Below are positions 8,624 through 16,891 of a stretch of DNA of 64,000 nt, one piece after another. Source of the stretch: Funiculus sociatus GB2-C1. GTDB lineage: Bacteria > Cyanobacteriota > Cyanobacteriia > Cyanobacteriales > FACHB-T130. A model generated the notes under the pieces. That model was not told where the DNA came from. It ran no database searches and was given only the letters and a program-made list of their open reading frames with translations. The translations under genes were made by a program, and so were the position numbers. Location: assembly GCF_039962115.1 (NCBI RefSeq), contig NZ_JAMPKJ010000022.1:24956-88955 (forward strand). Reading direction: 5' to 3'. Every line of letters starts with the position of its first letter. The stretch's first letter is position 1.

Positions 8624-10459
8624 TTAATCATTTCCCAGCATTTGCAACTTGTACAAACTCGCATAAAGGCCGCCTTGCTGCAATAATTCTTCGTGGCTGC
8701 CCGACTCCACCAATTGCCCACGCTTCAACACCAAAATCCGATCCACATTGCGGATAGTAGAAAGTCGGTGAGCGATGATAATAGCTGTGCGTCCTTCTAG
8801 CAACTTATCTAAAGCATCCTGAATTAAAGCTTCTGTAGCAACATCCAGACTTGCCGTTGCCTCATCTAACACTAAGACACGGGGATTGCGGATAGCAGCA
8901 CGGGCGAAAGCTAACAACTGCTTTTGTCCGCTAGAAATATTAGTGCCTCGTTCTCTGAGCTGGGTGTCGTAGCTTTGAGGCAGCTGTTCAATGAAACTAT
9001 CAACATTGGTTTTTTGAGCTGCTGCCTTAACTTCCTCGAATGAATAGGTGTCTCCCAGCGTGATATTGCTCTTGACATCGCCAGCGAAGAGAAAACCATC
9101 CTGAAGAATAACGCCCATGTGTTCCCGCAGTTCTTGTTGCGGTAAGTCCCGGATGTTTATCCCATCAAGGAAGATACGACCTTGGGTGGTGTCGTAAAGG
9201 CGGCACAGCAGACGGATAATAGAACTTTTTCCGGCACCTGTGGGGCCAACTAGAGCAACTTTTTCACCAGGCTTGATGGTGAAGTTTAGGTTTTTGAGGA
9301 CGTATTCATCATTTTTGTAGGCGAAAGAGACATTTTCAAAGCGAATTTCACCTTTTCGTCCGTCGTCCGTTGTCCGTTGTCCGTTGAGCGTTGCCAATGA
9401 CGACTCTGAATCGCGGATTTCAATCGGCTCACTTAGAATATCAGTGATGCGCTCGACAGCGGTGAAACCAGATTGCAGCGCGGTGAACTTTTCGGCAAAT
9501 TGACGCAAGGGATCGAATAGACGCTGGGCATACAGGATAAAAGCTGATAGGGTGCCAAAATTTATGGAATTCCCCATAATCAGGATGCCGCCTAACCAGA
9601 GTACGCCAGCGATCGCTACCAAGGCAACCCACTCCAGGGTCGCCGATACCGCTGAGTCGTGAAAAATGGTTTTATCAACTTCACGGACGTATCGCTGGTT
9701 GGTAGTGCGAAACAGTTCGGCGTTGAATTTCTCCCGCCGGAACAACTGCACCACGTTCACACCAACGATATTTTCTTGCAGCGTCGAGTTAAGCGCAGAA
9801 AGTTCGTCCCTAGCTTTGTAATTAGCTTTGCGGTACTCCTGCTGGAAGTAAATAATCAAACCTGTTACTGGTACCAACAACAGCACCAGCATCAATCCCA
9901 GTTGCCATTGCAAGGCAAACATGGTGATAGCAATTACCAAAATCGAGACTAAATCGCTGACAATCCCAACAGCACCCGTAGAAAAGACATCCCCCAAGGC
10001 TTCTACATCGCTGGTGAGGCGCGTAATCAATCTCCCCACTGGTGTCCGGTCAAAAAACCGCACTGCCAGAGAGGTTACATGGTTAAATAAATCGGTACGA
10101 ATTTCTGCGGTAATTTGCTGCCCAACCTTCTGCACCGTGTAACCTTGGATTGCTGTAAACACCAGCCTTACTACCATTGTTACCAGCAGTAAAAGCGAGA
10201 GAATATTGATCCCATCTAATAAAGGTTTACCCCGGAGAAAAGGCCAAACTTGTTCGGAGCGAATCAACGAGATTGCTTGCCCGATTATGATTGGTTGAAT
10301 AGCTCCTGCTACGGATAGCGGCAGCAACAATATGAGAGAAATTATTAGTAGACCACGACTGCGACGCGCATAGGGTGCTAGTCGTAGGAAAAGCCGCCAG
10401 TCGCTTTCGCGCCGACGCGGTTTTGCCAAATTATCCGAAACAAGCGGGGATTGAGTCAT
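8624..10459 (-). CDS. ABC exporter, fused permease and ATPase (MdlB/LmrA-like)
   Basis: This 611-residue half-transporter has an N-terminal six-helix exporter domain (about residues 30-320), a linker, and an ATPase domain. Walker A GPTGAGKSS is near 405, the signature ISSGQKQ near 507, and Walker B VLVLDEATASLD follows. The SSGQ signature is typical of MdlB-like exporters of lipids, peptides or drugs. The substrate cannot be told. The linker (residues about 355-367) contains residues encoded by a heptanucleotide tandem repeat, an apparent in-frame insertion where sequence is tolerated. It is last in a minus-strand run after hisG and a 77-residue protein. Confidence 0.92.
   Translation of the reverse strand: MTQSPLVSDNLAKPRRRESDWRLFLRLAPYARRSRGLLIISLILLLPLSVAGAIQPIIIGQAISLIRSEQVWPFLRGKPLLDGINILSLLLLVTMVVRLVFTAIQGYTVQKVGQQITAEIRTDLFNHVTSLAVRFFDRTPVGRLITRLTSDVEALGDVFSTGAVGIVSDLVSILVIAITMFALQWQLGLMLVLLLVPVTGLIIYFQQEYRKANYKARDELSALNSTLQENIVGVNVVQLFRREKFNAELFRTTNQRYVREVDKTIFHDSAVSATLEWVALVAIAGVLWLGGILIMGNSINFGTLSAFILYAQRLFDPLRQFAEKFTALQSGFTAVERITDILSEPIEIRDSESSLATLNGQRTTDDGRKGEIRFENVSFAYKNDEYVLKNLNFTIKPGEKVALVGPTGAGKSSIIRLLCRLYDTTQGRIFLDGINIRDLPQQELREHMGVILQDGFLFAGDVKSNITLGDTYSFEEVKAAAQKTNVDSFIEQLPQSYDTQLRERGTNISSGQKQLLAFARAAIRNPRVLVLDEATASLDVATEALIQDALDKLLEGRTAIIIAHRLSTIRNVDRILVLKRGQLVESGSHEELLQQGGLYASLYKLQMLGND
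9358..9392. repeat. heptanucleotide tandem repeat (GTCCGTT) inside a coding sequence
   Basis: Five consecutive 7-bp units run GTCCGTC, GTCCGTT, GTCCGTT, GTCCGTT and GAGCGTT. They lie in the linker between the membrane and ATPase domains of the ABC exporter and are read through in frame. Short tandem heptamers of this sort are known from intergenic regions of filamentous cyanobacteria. Confidence 0.85.
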
Positions 10460-10464
10460 GATCC

Positions 10465-10520
10465 TTAGTCTTTAGTCTTCAGTCATTAGCCCTTAACTAA
10501 TCGCTAACGACTAATGACTA
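10465..10520. repeat. intergenic heptamer repeats (TTAGTCT type)
   Basis: The gap between the ABC exporter start and the preceding gene is built from degenerate 7-bp units: TTAGTCT, TTAGTCT, TCAGTCA, TTAGCCC and TTAACTA, then related units in inverted orientation (GACTAATGACTAA). The same heptamer type occurs in front of the TgpA-like gene at 55153. Confidence 0.7.
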
Positions 10521-10523
10521 ACC

Positions 10524-10757
10524 TTATTCTTTCCCCTTCAGGAGTGCAGTGGCAGCTGCCTGGAGAGATATGTAGGCAGTTTCTGGTTGTCCGTTGATGT
10601 ACGAATTGCCGTCTTCGCCTTCGCAGAGGAGTCCTATTTTTTGCCCATCAGCACCAACTACCTCTAGTACGTCCTGAATCGTCTCGATGTCAAAACCTTC
10701 GACAACTGAACTCCAATCACTTTTGTCAACTGCACGAATTTTAATAGTTTCTTCCAT
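10524..10757 (-). CDS. small conserved hypothetical protein (77 aa)
   Basis: This acidic 77-residue protein (MEETIKIRAVDKSDW...) has no signal peptide or membrane helix. It contains an alternating beta-like stretch (VLEVVGADGQKIGLLCEG) and an Ala-rich C-terminal helix (SLQAAATALLKGKE). It starts 14 bases after the hisG stop and precedes the ABC exporter, so the three are probably cotranscribed. I believe similar small proteins occur in other cyanobacteria, but I cannot name a family. Function unknown. Confidence 0.7.
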   Translation of the reverse strand: MEETIKIRAVDKSDWSSVVEGFDIETIQDVLEVVGADGQKIGLLCEGEDGNSYINGQPETAYISLQAAATALLKGKE

Positions 10758-10771
10758 CTAGTTGCCTACTC

Positions 10772-11413
10772 CTAACAATTCAACGTTGCGCTTCGCAACT
10801 GTTCCACCCATTTATGAATATCGCCACCGTTCAGACGATATGAGAGAGGATGGGCAATCAGCCGCGCCGTACTCTCAAATAGTGTATCAATTTCTACTAA
10901 GCCGTTTTCTCGTAGAGTGCGACCTGTGGAAACCAAATCGACAATCGCCTCGGACATTCCCGTAATCGGCCCTAGTTCCACTGAACCATACAAAGGCACG
11001 ATTTCTACAGGTAAATCTAAGCTATCAAAGTATTCGTGGGCGCAGTGAACATACTTAGATGCGACTCGACCATGAGGCGGCAATTCCAGCACAGAACGGT
11101 ATGGACTTTCGGCACGTACTGCCACGGACATCCGACAGCCTCCAAACTGAAGATCGGCTAAATTAGCTACCAGGGGATTTTTTTCCCGCAGCACGTCATA
11201 GCCGACTATTCCCAAATGCGCTTGCCCATATTCAACGTAAACAGGGACATCTTGCGCCCGTACCAGTAGCGCTTTAGCTGTACCTGTGGGATCTTCAATC
11301 TGGAGTTGGCGGTTGGCAGAATCTTGAAAGGCGCTAAAATCTAGTCCGACAGCTTGCAACAGCCGAATGCTATCAGATAAGAGTGCGCCTTTGGGCAATG
11401 CAACAGTAATCAT
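10772..11413 (-). CDS. hisG: ATP phosphoribosyltransferase, short form
   Basis: I start at the ATG at 11413 ([11 protein letters not shown]), which gives 213 residues and the normal HisG N-terminus; the frame is open 26 codons further upstream without conserved sequence. The enzyme joins ATP and PRPP in the first step of histidine synthesis. Motifs include [21 protein letters not shown] and the PRPP-binding loop [19 protein letters not shown]. The short form lacks the C-terminal regulatory domain and needs HisZ as partner, which is not in this window. A long perfect palindrome lies just upstream. Confidence 0.95.
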   Translation of the reverse strand: MITVALPKGALLSDSIRLLQAVGLDFSAFQDSANRQLQIEDPTGTAKALLVRAQDVPVYVEYGQAHLGIVGYDVLREKNPLVANLADLQFGGCRMSVAVRAESPYRSVLELPPHGRVASKYVHCAHEYFDSLDLPVEIVPLYGSVELGPITGMSEAIVDLVSTGRTLRENGLVEIDTLFESTARLIAHPLSYRLNGGDIHKWVEQLRSATLNC

Positions 11414-11504
11414 GAATAGTGCAGTAAACGTCCTGCAAAATGGTAGCTGAAAGCTGACACTTTGCACCGTCACTCTGAAGAAGAATGGCACTGATTTAAG
11501 ACTT

Positions 11505-11540
11505 AGAGGATAGGTAGCGCGATCGCGCTACCTATCCTCT
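11505..11540. repeat. 36-bp perfect palindrome centred on HIP1
   Basis: The half-site AGAGGATAGGTAGCGCGA is followed directly by its exact reverse complement, with the HIP1 core GCGATCGC in the centre. It lies between hisG and the 5'-nucleotidase-like gene, both on the minus strand. No T-run follows on the minus side, so it is not an ordinary terminator. Confidence 0.9.
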
Positions 11541-11672
11541 CCCTTATTTTAGTTGGATTTCTCGCCCCTAAGCCTTCGGCTCTTGCCGGAAGAAGGTAAA
11601 AAGAAAACTCTAAAATGTTATTCTGGCTCCCCTTCTCTGATGATGGGAGAAGGGGGTGAAGGGCATTGTTAC

Positions 11673-13730
11673 TCAGTTACCCCTACGACGCTTCAGGCGA
11701 GTAAGCCCTAGACCAACTGCCACTAAACCTAGTAGCGTAGTCGGTTCTGGCACGGAAACACCATTGCCATCACCAGGTACAATTACCTGACCCCCAGTTG
11801 CAGGAGCAACCAAGGATGAGACATCGCGGACACGAATGCCTTCACCGCTCTTAATATCGCTCTCATCAATTGTGCCTCCCAGATTTTCGCGGATATACTG
11901 TTCCAGAGCTTGCTGGTAGCTAACACCTGAGAGCGTGAACTTGCGATTTTGAGGAATATTCGCCAGAGTTGCGAAGTTGTCCCCACCGTTGGCGGTAAAG
12001 TTAATTGTTGCCAGATCGAAGAGTCCTTGGTCAGAGTTTAGCAGGAAGCCACCCTGAGCCACATCATAGAGGAATTGTCCCGTCCGGTCATTGTCAGGAT
12101 CGAGGAAGATACTCTGAATGCGCGAGCCAGGAGTAGTAATGATGCCATCCGCAGTCACCACCTGAGCAGGGCTGGTAACATCATAAACAACCTCTAACCC
12201 GGATAGCTGGAGGAATTGACCGCCACCACCCACATCGGGTGCACTTTGCCCAGAAACGGCTCTTTCTAAGATTTCCAGCAGTTCTGACGCTGTGATGTCT
12301 GTAACTACTGAGACAAAATTCGAGAAGGGCAGAACATCGAAAGTGTCAAACTCTGAGATCGTATCACCGGGCAAGAAACGGCGATCGTTGCGAATGCCAC
12401 CTCCGTTCTGAATGCCTACTAAAATATTTTCTGGATCTAAACCTACACTTTCTGCACCATCGCGGGCAGCATCACGCACAGCATCAGCAATCAAACTACC
12501 AGCAAGCGTACTTTTGGCACGAACATTGGTACGAATGCTGTCCAGAGCTACATTCGTTACTCCAACTGGTGTTTGTTTCAGCCTATCAACAAATGCGGCA
12601 ACTGGGTTCTGAACTTGCTCTACCAAATCTTGACGAGGAGTCAGCCCATCTAGACTTGTGTTGCGCTTGGGGCCACTTTCTGGTTCTAGAATGCTTGTAA
12701 CCCTACCATCAGCGAACTCTACCTGCAAGTTGCCCAGATATTTGTATTCGCCATCTGTGGAAACAATCAGCACGGGTTCGCCCGTCACCGCAGCCAGACT
12801 GTTGACCTGTGTGCCAGTGCTGGAGTCATAGATCAGGGGGTAAGAGGGAACTGGCGTTTCTCCCGTAAGGGGCAGCAAAGAGTCATCTGGATTTGCTAGA
12901 CGAGTATCGCTGCCAGCTGCAACGATGATGTCTACGTCTTTGAGTAGACCTGCTAGAGCTTTTTCTTCGTTGATGTTCTGGAGGTGAGAAACCAGTACAA
13001 CTTTATTGATGCCTTGCTGAGTTAGTTTGTCAACTTCGGTCTGCACCTGGTTGGCTAAGGCGGCAAAACCAGGAGTACCTACCACGTCACCGATTGTCCC
13101 CACATCTTCGGGGCTGGAAATTGAGCGCAGTAATGGGGTTGTCACGCCTACAACACCAAGTCGCTCTTGCACTCCATTAACGGTCTTGGTGACAATGGTA
13201 CTGGGCTGAATCAATCCTTTGAGGGGATTGTTGTCTGGAATAATCAGGTTGGAGGAGACGAAGGGACGGAAACCAGTACCATCGCTTTCCGGGTCGATGA
13301 ATCTAGCCAGCACATCTGGGCCAAAGTCAAATTCGTGGTTGCCGATGCCACCGACATCAATGTTAAATAGTTCTAGTGCTTTTGCATCGTAGAATTGCTG
13401 CCCTTCTGGGAGGCTCAGGCTTGCCTGGAATTGCGGCCCTGATAAGTAGTTATCTCCAGCTGTCACCAGTAGGTCAAAATCTGTGCTGCTGGCGTTGCGT
13501 TGCCTATCGATTAAATCCGCAAACAAGCCAACGCCACTATACTCAAATGTGGTCGGTGGCGTGGTCGTTGGGGAAACAGTGCCAGTCCGGGTTAGCAGGG
13601 AGGATTCGGCATCGCTGAAGTGCAGCAGGTTGAGTGTTAGGGCGTGTGTTGTGGTGGATACTAAGGCACTGGTTAAACTCAAGCTGGATACTAGCAACCA
13701 GCGCTTGCCACCAGAAAGTTGCTGAAACAT
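11673..13730 (-). CDS. exported 5'-nucleotidase/metallophosphatase-like protein with PEP-CTERM anchor
   Basis: This 685-residue protein has a signal peptide (RWLLVSSLSLTSALVSTTTHA), a metallophosphatase domain (about 30-330), a 5'-nucleotidase C-terminal domain (about 370-620, motif QNGGGIRND), and a C-terminal PEP-CTERM signal (VPEPTTLLGLVAVGLGLTRLKRRR). It is exported and probably processed by an exosortase such as the one at 61.1 kb. Metal ligands are only partly conserved: GDNYLSG, GNHEFDFG and SHLQN are present, but the first motif reads SDAES instead of NDxHG, and the usual GHSH reads GSDTR. Phosphate scavenging from nucleotides would be the family role, but the substitutions make activity uncertain. 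Confidence 0.88.
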   Translation of the reverse strand: MFQQLSGGKRWLLVSSLSLTSALVSTTTHALTLNLLHFSDAESSLLTRTGTVSPTTTPPTTFEYSGVGLFADLIDRQRNASSTDFDLLVTAGDNYLSGPQFQASLSLPEGQQFYDAKALELFNIDVGGIGNHEFDFGPDVLARFIDPESDGTGFRPFVSSNLIIPDNNPLKGLIQPSTIVTKTVNGVQERLGVVGVTTPLLRSISSPEDVGTIGDVVGTPGFAALANQVQTEVDKLTQQGINKVVLVSHLQNINEEKALAGLLKDVDIIVAAGSDTRLANPDDSLLPLTGETPVPSYPLIYDSSTGTQVNSLAAVTGEPVLIVSTDGEYKYLGNLQVEFADGRVTSILEPESGPKRNTSLDGLTPRQDLVEQVQNPVAAFVDRLKQTPVGVTNVALDSIRTNVRAKSTLAGSLIADAVRDAARDGAESVGLDPENILVGIQNGGGIRNDRRFLPGDTISEFDTFDVLPFSNFVSVVTDITASELLEILERAVSGQSAPDVGGGGQFLQLSGLEVVYDVTSPAQVVTADGIITTPGSRIQSIFLDPDNDRTGQFLYDVAQGGFLLNSDQGLFDLATINFTANGGDNFATLANIPQNRKFTLSGVSYQQALEQYIRENLGGTIDESDIKSGEGIRVRDVSSLVAPATGGQVIVPGDGNGVSVPEPTTLLGLVAVGLGLTRLKRRRGN

Positions 13731-14161
13731 TTTATTTATTTCCCTTCAATTACTTAGGTTTCTGCAAGTGGGAAGGTTGGGTCGCTAATAGGTAGCGATC
13801 GCGCCCTATGGGTTGCTCCAATTTCTCCCCACTTTTTCGGGGTTAGATTAATAAAGATTAAGTAACTACCCTATACGTATTTGTACGAGTTAGTTCTGAA
13901 TATCTGATAAACTTCTAGTAAAGAAGAGATTAATAAACTTAATATTTACTTAATCTTCATATAAACAGCCGATGGCTTCACAAAAGCTTTATACATTAAA
14001 CGGATTGTCAGTTTTTATACTCAATGGGTCGAAAAAAGTAGCTAAAAGCTGATAAGCAGTTCCTTTATAGGTTGTGGCGAGTCTGTCCTTTTTTCGAGGC
14101 GTTATATACGTCTCGGAAGAAGAAAATTTTATGATTCATAAAGAAATTGCCATAGCTAGTT
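13731..14161. promoter_or_regulatory. divergent intergenic region with Pho-box-like direct repeats
   Basis: This 431-base gap separates the divergent nucleotidase and response-regulator genes. On the plus strand CTTAATAT (13938-13945) and CTTAATCT (13949-13956) are separated by 3 bases, like the 8-bp units with 3-bp spacers of cyanobacterial Pho boxes. On the minus strand CTTAATCT (13862-13855) and ATTAATCT (13852-13845) are similar, with a 2-base spacer. A phosphate-responsive site would suit a nucleotidase gene. The match is suggestive only, because the region is AT-rich. A HIP1 site lies at 13796-13803. Confidence 0.3.
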
Positions 14162-14854
14162 ATGCGGATTCTTTTGGTAGATGATGAAATTGAGCTTGCT
14201 GAACCGCTTTCTCGCTTACTTAAGCGTGAGGGGTACAGTGTTGATGTGGCTAATAATGGCGCAGATGGCAGCCAGATGGCAATGCAAGGCGGTTACGATT
14301 TGCTGATTTTGGATTGGATGCTACCGCAAATGACTGGGTTGGAGATTTGTCAGCAGATGCGATCGCTCAAACTTACCACACCAGTTCTGTTTCTCACTGC
14401 CAAAGATACTCTAGACGACCGAGTTCTGGGGTTGGACGCGGGTGCTGATGATTATCTGGTGAAGCCGTTTGAACTGCGGGAGTTATTAGCAAGAGTTCGC
14501 GCCTTGTTGCGGCGTTCGGCTGCTGATGCGTCTATAGCACCATCAGCATCAAATATACTTCACGTAACAGATTTAGAGCTTGACTGCGACAACCAGCTGG
14601 CATATCGTCGAGGACGCACCATTGAGCTATCGGAAAAGGAAAGCCAACTGCTTGCCTATTTTATGCGTCATGCTGGGCAGTTGCTAACTCATAACCAAAT
14701 TTATCACCATTTGTGGGATTCCGGAGAACAGCCGAGCAGCAACGTTTTAGCAGCTTTAATTCGCCTGTTGCGGCGCAAAATTGAAGCATCTGGGGAAACA
14801 CCACTAATTCATACTGTTTATGGCAAAGGTTATCGTTTTGGCGATGGTAGTTGA
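14162..14854 (+). CDS. OmpR/PhoB-family response regulator (RppA-like)
   Basis: The 230-residue protein has a receiver domain (about 1-120) with the acidic pair DDE, phosphoacceptor Asp in LLILDWMLP (residue 52), Thr in LFLTAKD and Lys in YLVKPF. A winged-helix DNA-binding domain (about 135-228) ends with HTVYGKGYRF. The receiver resembles cyanobacterial RppA-type regulators. No histidine kinase lies beside it, so its partner is elsewhere; the kinase at 26.5 kb is 12 kb away and not obviously linked. It is divergent from the nucleotidase gene, with which it shares a 431-base regulatory gap. Confidence 0.92.
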   Translation: MRILLVDDEIELAEPLSRLLKREGYSVDVANNGADGSQMAMQGGYDLLILDWMLPQMTGLEICQQMRSLKLTTPVLFLTAKDTLDDRVLGLDAGADDYLVKPFELRELLARVRALLRRSAADASIAPSASNILHVTDLELDCDNQLAYRRGRTIELSEKESQLLAYFMRHAGQLLTHNQIYHHLWDSGEQPSSNVLAALIRLLRRKIEASGETPLIHTVYGKGYRFGDGS

Positions 14855-15051
14855 ACAATAGCGATCGCGCTTGTTCAATTCTTCCTACGGGATTGCGCTC
14901 GCTGTATTGAAGTTGTAATTTAGTATAAATTTTTATAAAAATATAATATAAATAATGCTCTACTAGGAAATGGAGTTAACTGTTGAGTTGTCTATTTATC
15001 TTGACTACAATGAAAATAGCTCAAAATTAAATTACAAAAAACAGAGTTGAT

Positions 15052-15279
15052 ATGCCTGAAGATTTTAAAGATCCATTGATAGCTTGGAACTTGAGAAATT
15101 TAGATATCATTTTTACGAGTATTCTGTTTATCGGTTTAGCATTGCTTCTGGGCCGGCTCACTCGAAAAAATCCCTATGCTATGTGGACTACGCTAGTTAC
15201 TGCTGGCTTAATAATTCTATTATTATTAGTTACGCAGAACGATCATGGTTTTGGTTTTTTCAGCTTGAAACTTGAATAG
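15052..15279 (+). CDS. small membrane protein (75 aa)
   Basis: The 75-residue product has two likely membrane helices: FTSILFIGLALLLGRL (about 20-36) and MWTTLVTAGLIILLLLV (about 43-60). It has a short charged N-terminus and ends in GFGFFSLKLE. It follows the response regulator by about 200 bases and is convergent with the next gene. No family is recognised. Two hydrophobic helices at plausible spacing and a clean start support a real gene. Confidence 0.5.
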   Translation: MPEDFKDPLIAWNLRNLDIIFTSILFIGLALLLGRLTRKNPYAMWTTLVTAGLIILLLLVTQNDHGFGFFSLKLE

Positions 15280-15397
15280 TTAGCTTAGTGTAAAACTATT
15301 CAAACTAAACAGTTGATATAGGTTGGGGAGCCACCCTCTCCGCTGTGTTCCCAGCGTTGAAGGGCTTGGCGTTTGAGGAACCTCACCCAACATTGAC

Positions 15398-15444
15398 AAA
15401 ATTAAAAATTAAAAAATATATTAAATTTTTAATTTTTAATTTTT
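15398..15444. terminator. AT-only inverted repeat between convergent genes
   Basis: AAAATTAAAAATTAAAAA (15398 on) is followed after about 10 bases by its near-exact complement TTTTTAATTTTTAATTTTT. It sits just beyond the 3' ends of two convergent genes. The stem has no G-C pair, so termination would be weak; it may instead be a repeat-derived palindrome. Confidence 0.4.
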
Positions 15445-15454
15445 ACTTCTTTGA

Positions 15455-16057
15455 TTACTGCTCCATAGCCGAGCGTCCTTGCTTGCCTAGTCGAATCAGG
15501 ACAAAATAGCTTAAGTACAATACATAAATTATCAATCCTACCATTCCCAGAAAACCTAAAAATTGGGGTGAAGTTGTGGAACCGGCGTGGAAAAACTGTT
15601 TGTAAAGTCTGGGGGCTTCCAACCAGACATCGCAAAATGGAGATTTAATCGATCCAGGGGAAAACGCACAAGACAGGAAAGGCAGAAAAGCTAAAGCGCC
15701 CAAGGTTAGGTAAACAGTCACAGCCCAACGCCATGCTGTTAGCGCTAGTTTCAAAGGACGCAGGGGCCGGTCGTCAATGTCATCGTTGATATCTTCCCAA
15801 AACCAGAGAGAGATGGGAACCAGAAGGCGAGATCCGAAAGAAGCTACAAAAGCAATAGGCCATGCAGGAATCATCAGGTAAAGTGCGATTGCCATCAAAC
15901 TAGAGACGCGCCAGTAGATAATTAACAAGCGGACAATGGCATCAGCTCTCTGGACAAAAGCCCAAATGAGCAGAATCAGGGGAATGATAACAGTAAACAA
16001 CACTCCCAGTCGGTAGTCCATCCAAACTAGCGGTCGAAACCAGATGTCATTTTGCAT
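15455..16057 (-). CDS. cyanobacterial membrane protein, DUF3177-like
   Basis: This 200-residue protein has about five predicted membrane helices, including LGVLFTVIIPLILLIWAFV near the N-terminus and FLGMVGLIIYVLYLSYFVLI near the C-terminus. The opening (MQNDIWFRPLVWMDYRLGVLF) matches my memory of the DUF3177 family, found almost only in cyanobacteria. A polar loop DINDDIDDRPLRP lies mid-protein. Function unknown. It is transcribed on its own strand between two small genes, with an AT-rich palindrome at its 3' end. Confidence 0.75.
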   Translation of the reverse strand: MQNDIWFRPLVWMDYRLGVLFTVIIPLILLIWAFVQRADAIVRLLIIYWRVSSLMAIALYLMIPAWPIAFVASFGSRLLVPISLWFWEDINDDIDDRPLRPLKLALTAWRWAVTVYLTLGALAFLPFLSCAFSPGSIKSPFCDVWLEAPRLYKQFFHAGSTTSPQFLGFLGMVGLIIYVLYLSYFVLIRLGKQGRSAMEQ

Positions 16058-16264
16058 GGGCGGTGTATGGCAGAAATGGCGATTTTTACCAATTTATTCT
16101 ACCTGCCATTAACACCTTGCACCATGCCCATAGCGTCTCTATGCGATCGCGCTACAGCATAACGCACCCAAAAAACAAGCAAGGAGAACGCCCTTGTTAG
16201 ACATTCTCCTTGCTCATGTTCTCAGAACTATGCCGGAATAGCGGCGTTTAGCACCACGTTAAAT

Positions 16265-16486
16265 CTATTCTTCGTAAATGCGGCACTCAGCAGCGTCCGG
16301 ATTATCGTCGCAGTATAGCTCAAGAGAGTTTTTCGGTTTTTGTTGACGCTTATGAGACGCTTCGGCTTGCAGTTCTTCAACAGCATCCCACGCAGCAGCG
16401 CACTCACCGGAAGTGTCACCCTTGGCATCACAAACAGCCCGGGCTTGATCGCGTTCTTGTTCGATTTGTTCTTGGATATTGCTCAT
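16265..16486 (-). CDS. cp12: Calvin cycle regulatory protein CP12
   Basis: The 73-residue protein has both redox cysteine pairs of CP12: AVCDAKGDTSGEC near the N-terminus and YCDDNPDAAEC near the C-terminus, plus the central AAAWDAVEEL motif. CP12 is an intrinsically disordered linker that, when oxidised in the dark, ties phosphoribulokinase to glyceraldehyde-3-phosphate dehydrogenase and switches off the Calvin cycle. The C-terminal CRIYEE tail that plugs the GAPDH active site is intact. The gene is monocistronic. Confidence 0.97.
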   Translation of the reverse strand: MSNIQEQIEQERDQARAVCDAKGDTSGECAAAWDAVEELQAEASHKRQQKPKNSLELYCDDNPDAAECRIYEE

Positions 16487-16891
16487 GACTTTATTAGTCC
16501 CCGTTTCTTCTTTCAGTTCAGGAAACCTGGTGAATACCGACCTTTGGCGCCATCCAGTCAGGTGTACTACTTAACTTACTCAGTTATTTCAATGATTCCT
16601 TATTTGTCATATCTGAATATGCAGTACCAGCACTGGATTGATCTTTATCTTTTAAGATTTGGTCATTTCTCCCTCACCGATGTGCCAGTATACACAACAT
16701 CTGGCGCATCTAGGTTCATATTAACTAATGTTAATACACCATTACACTAACTTGGTTCCCCCATAGAGATATTGCCCTGGTAGTATAACCAAGCTAACCC
16801 GTGCTGGTGTTAGGCTTATGATAAAGCTTTGACATCCTGCCAATCTACCCAAAGGCATCGGATTTCTAGGTGAGAGTTTTGTGTAATCCCT
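16487..16891. other. intergenic region between divergent cp12 and FIST genes
   Basis: About 400 bases hold the promoters of two divergent genes. I see no protein-like frame and no strong hairpin. Open frames here have unnatural composition. Confidence 0.5.

Noticed and set aside
14162..14854. Pairing this response regulator with the histidine kinase at 26.5 kb
   Set aside because: They are 12 kb apart with unrelated genes between; nothing in the sequence links them.
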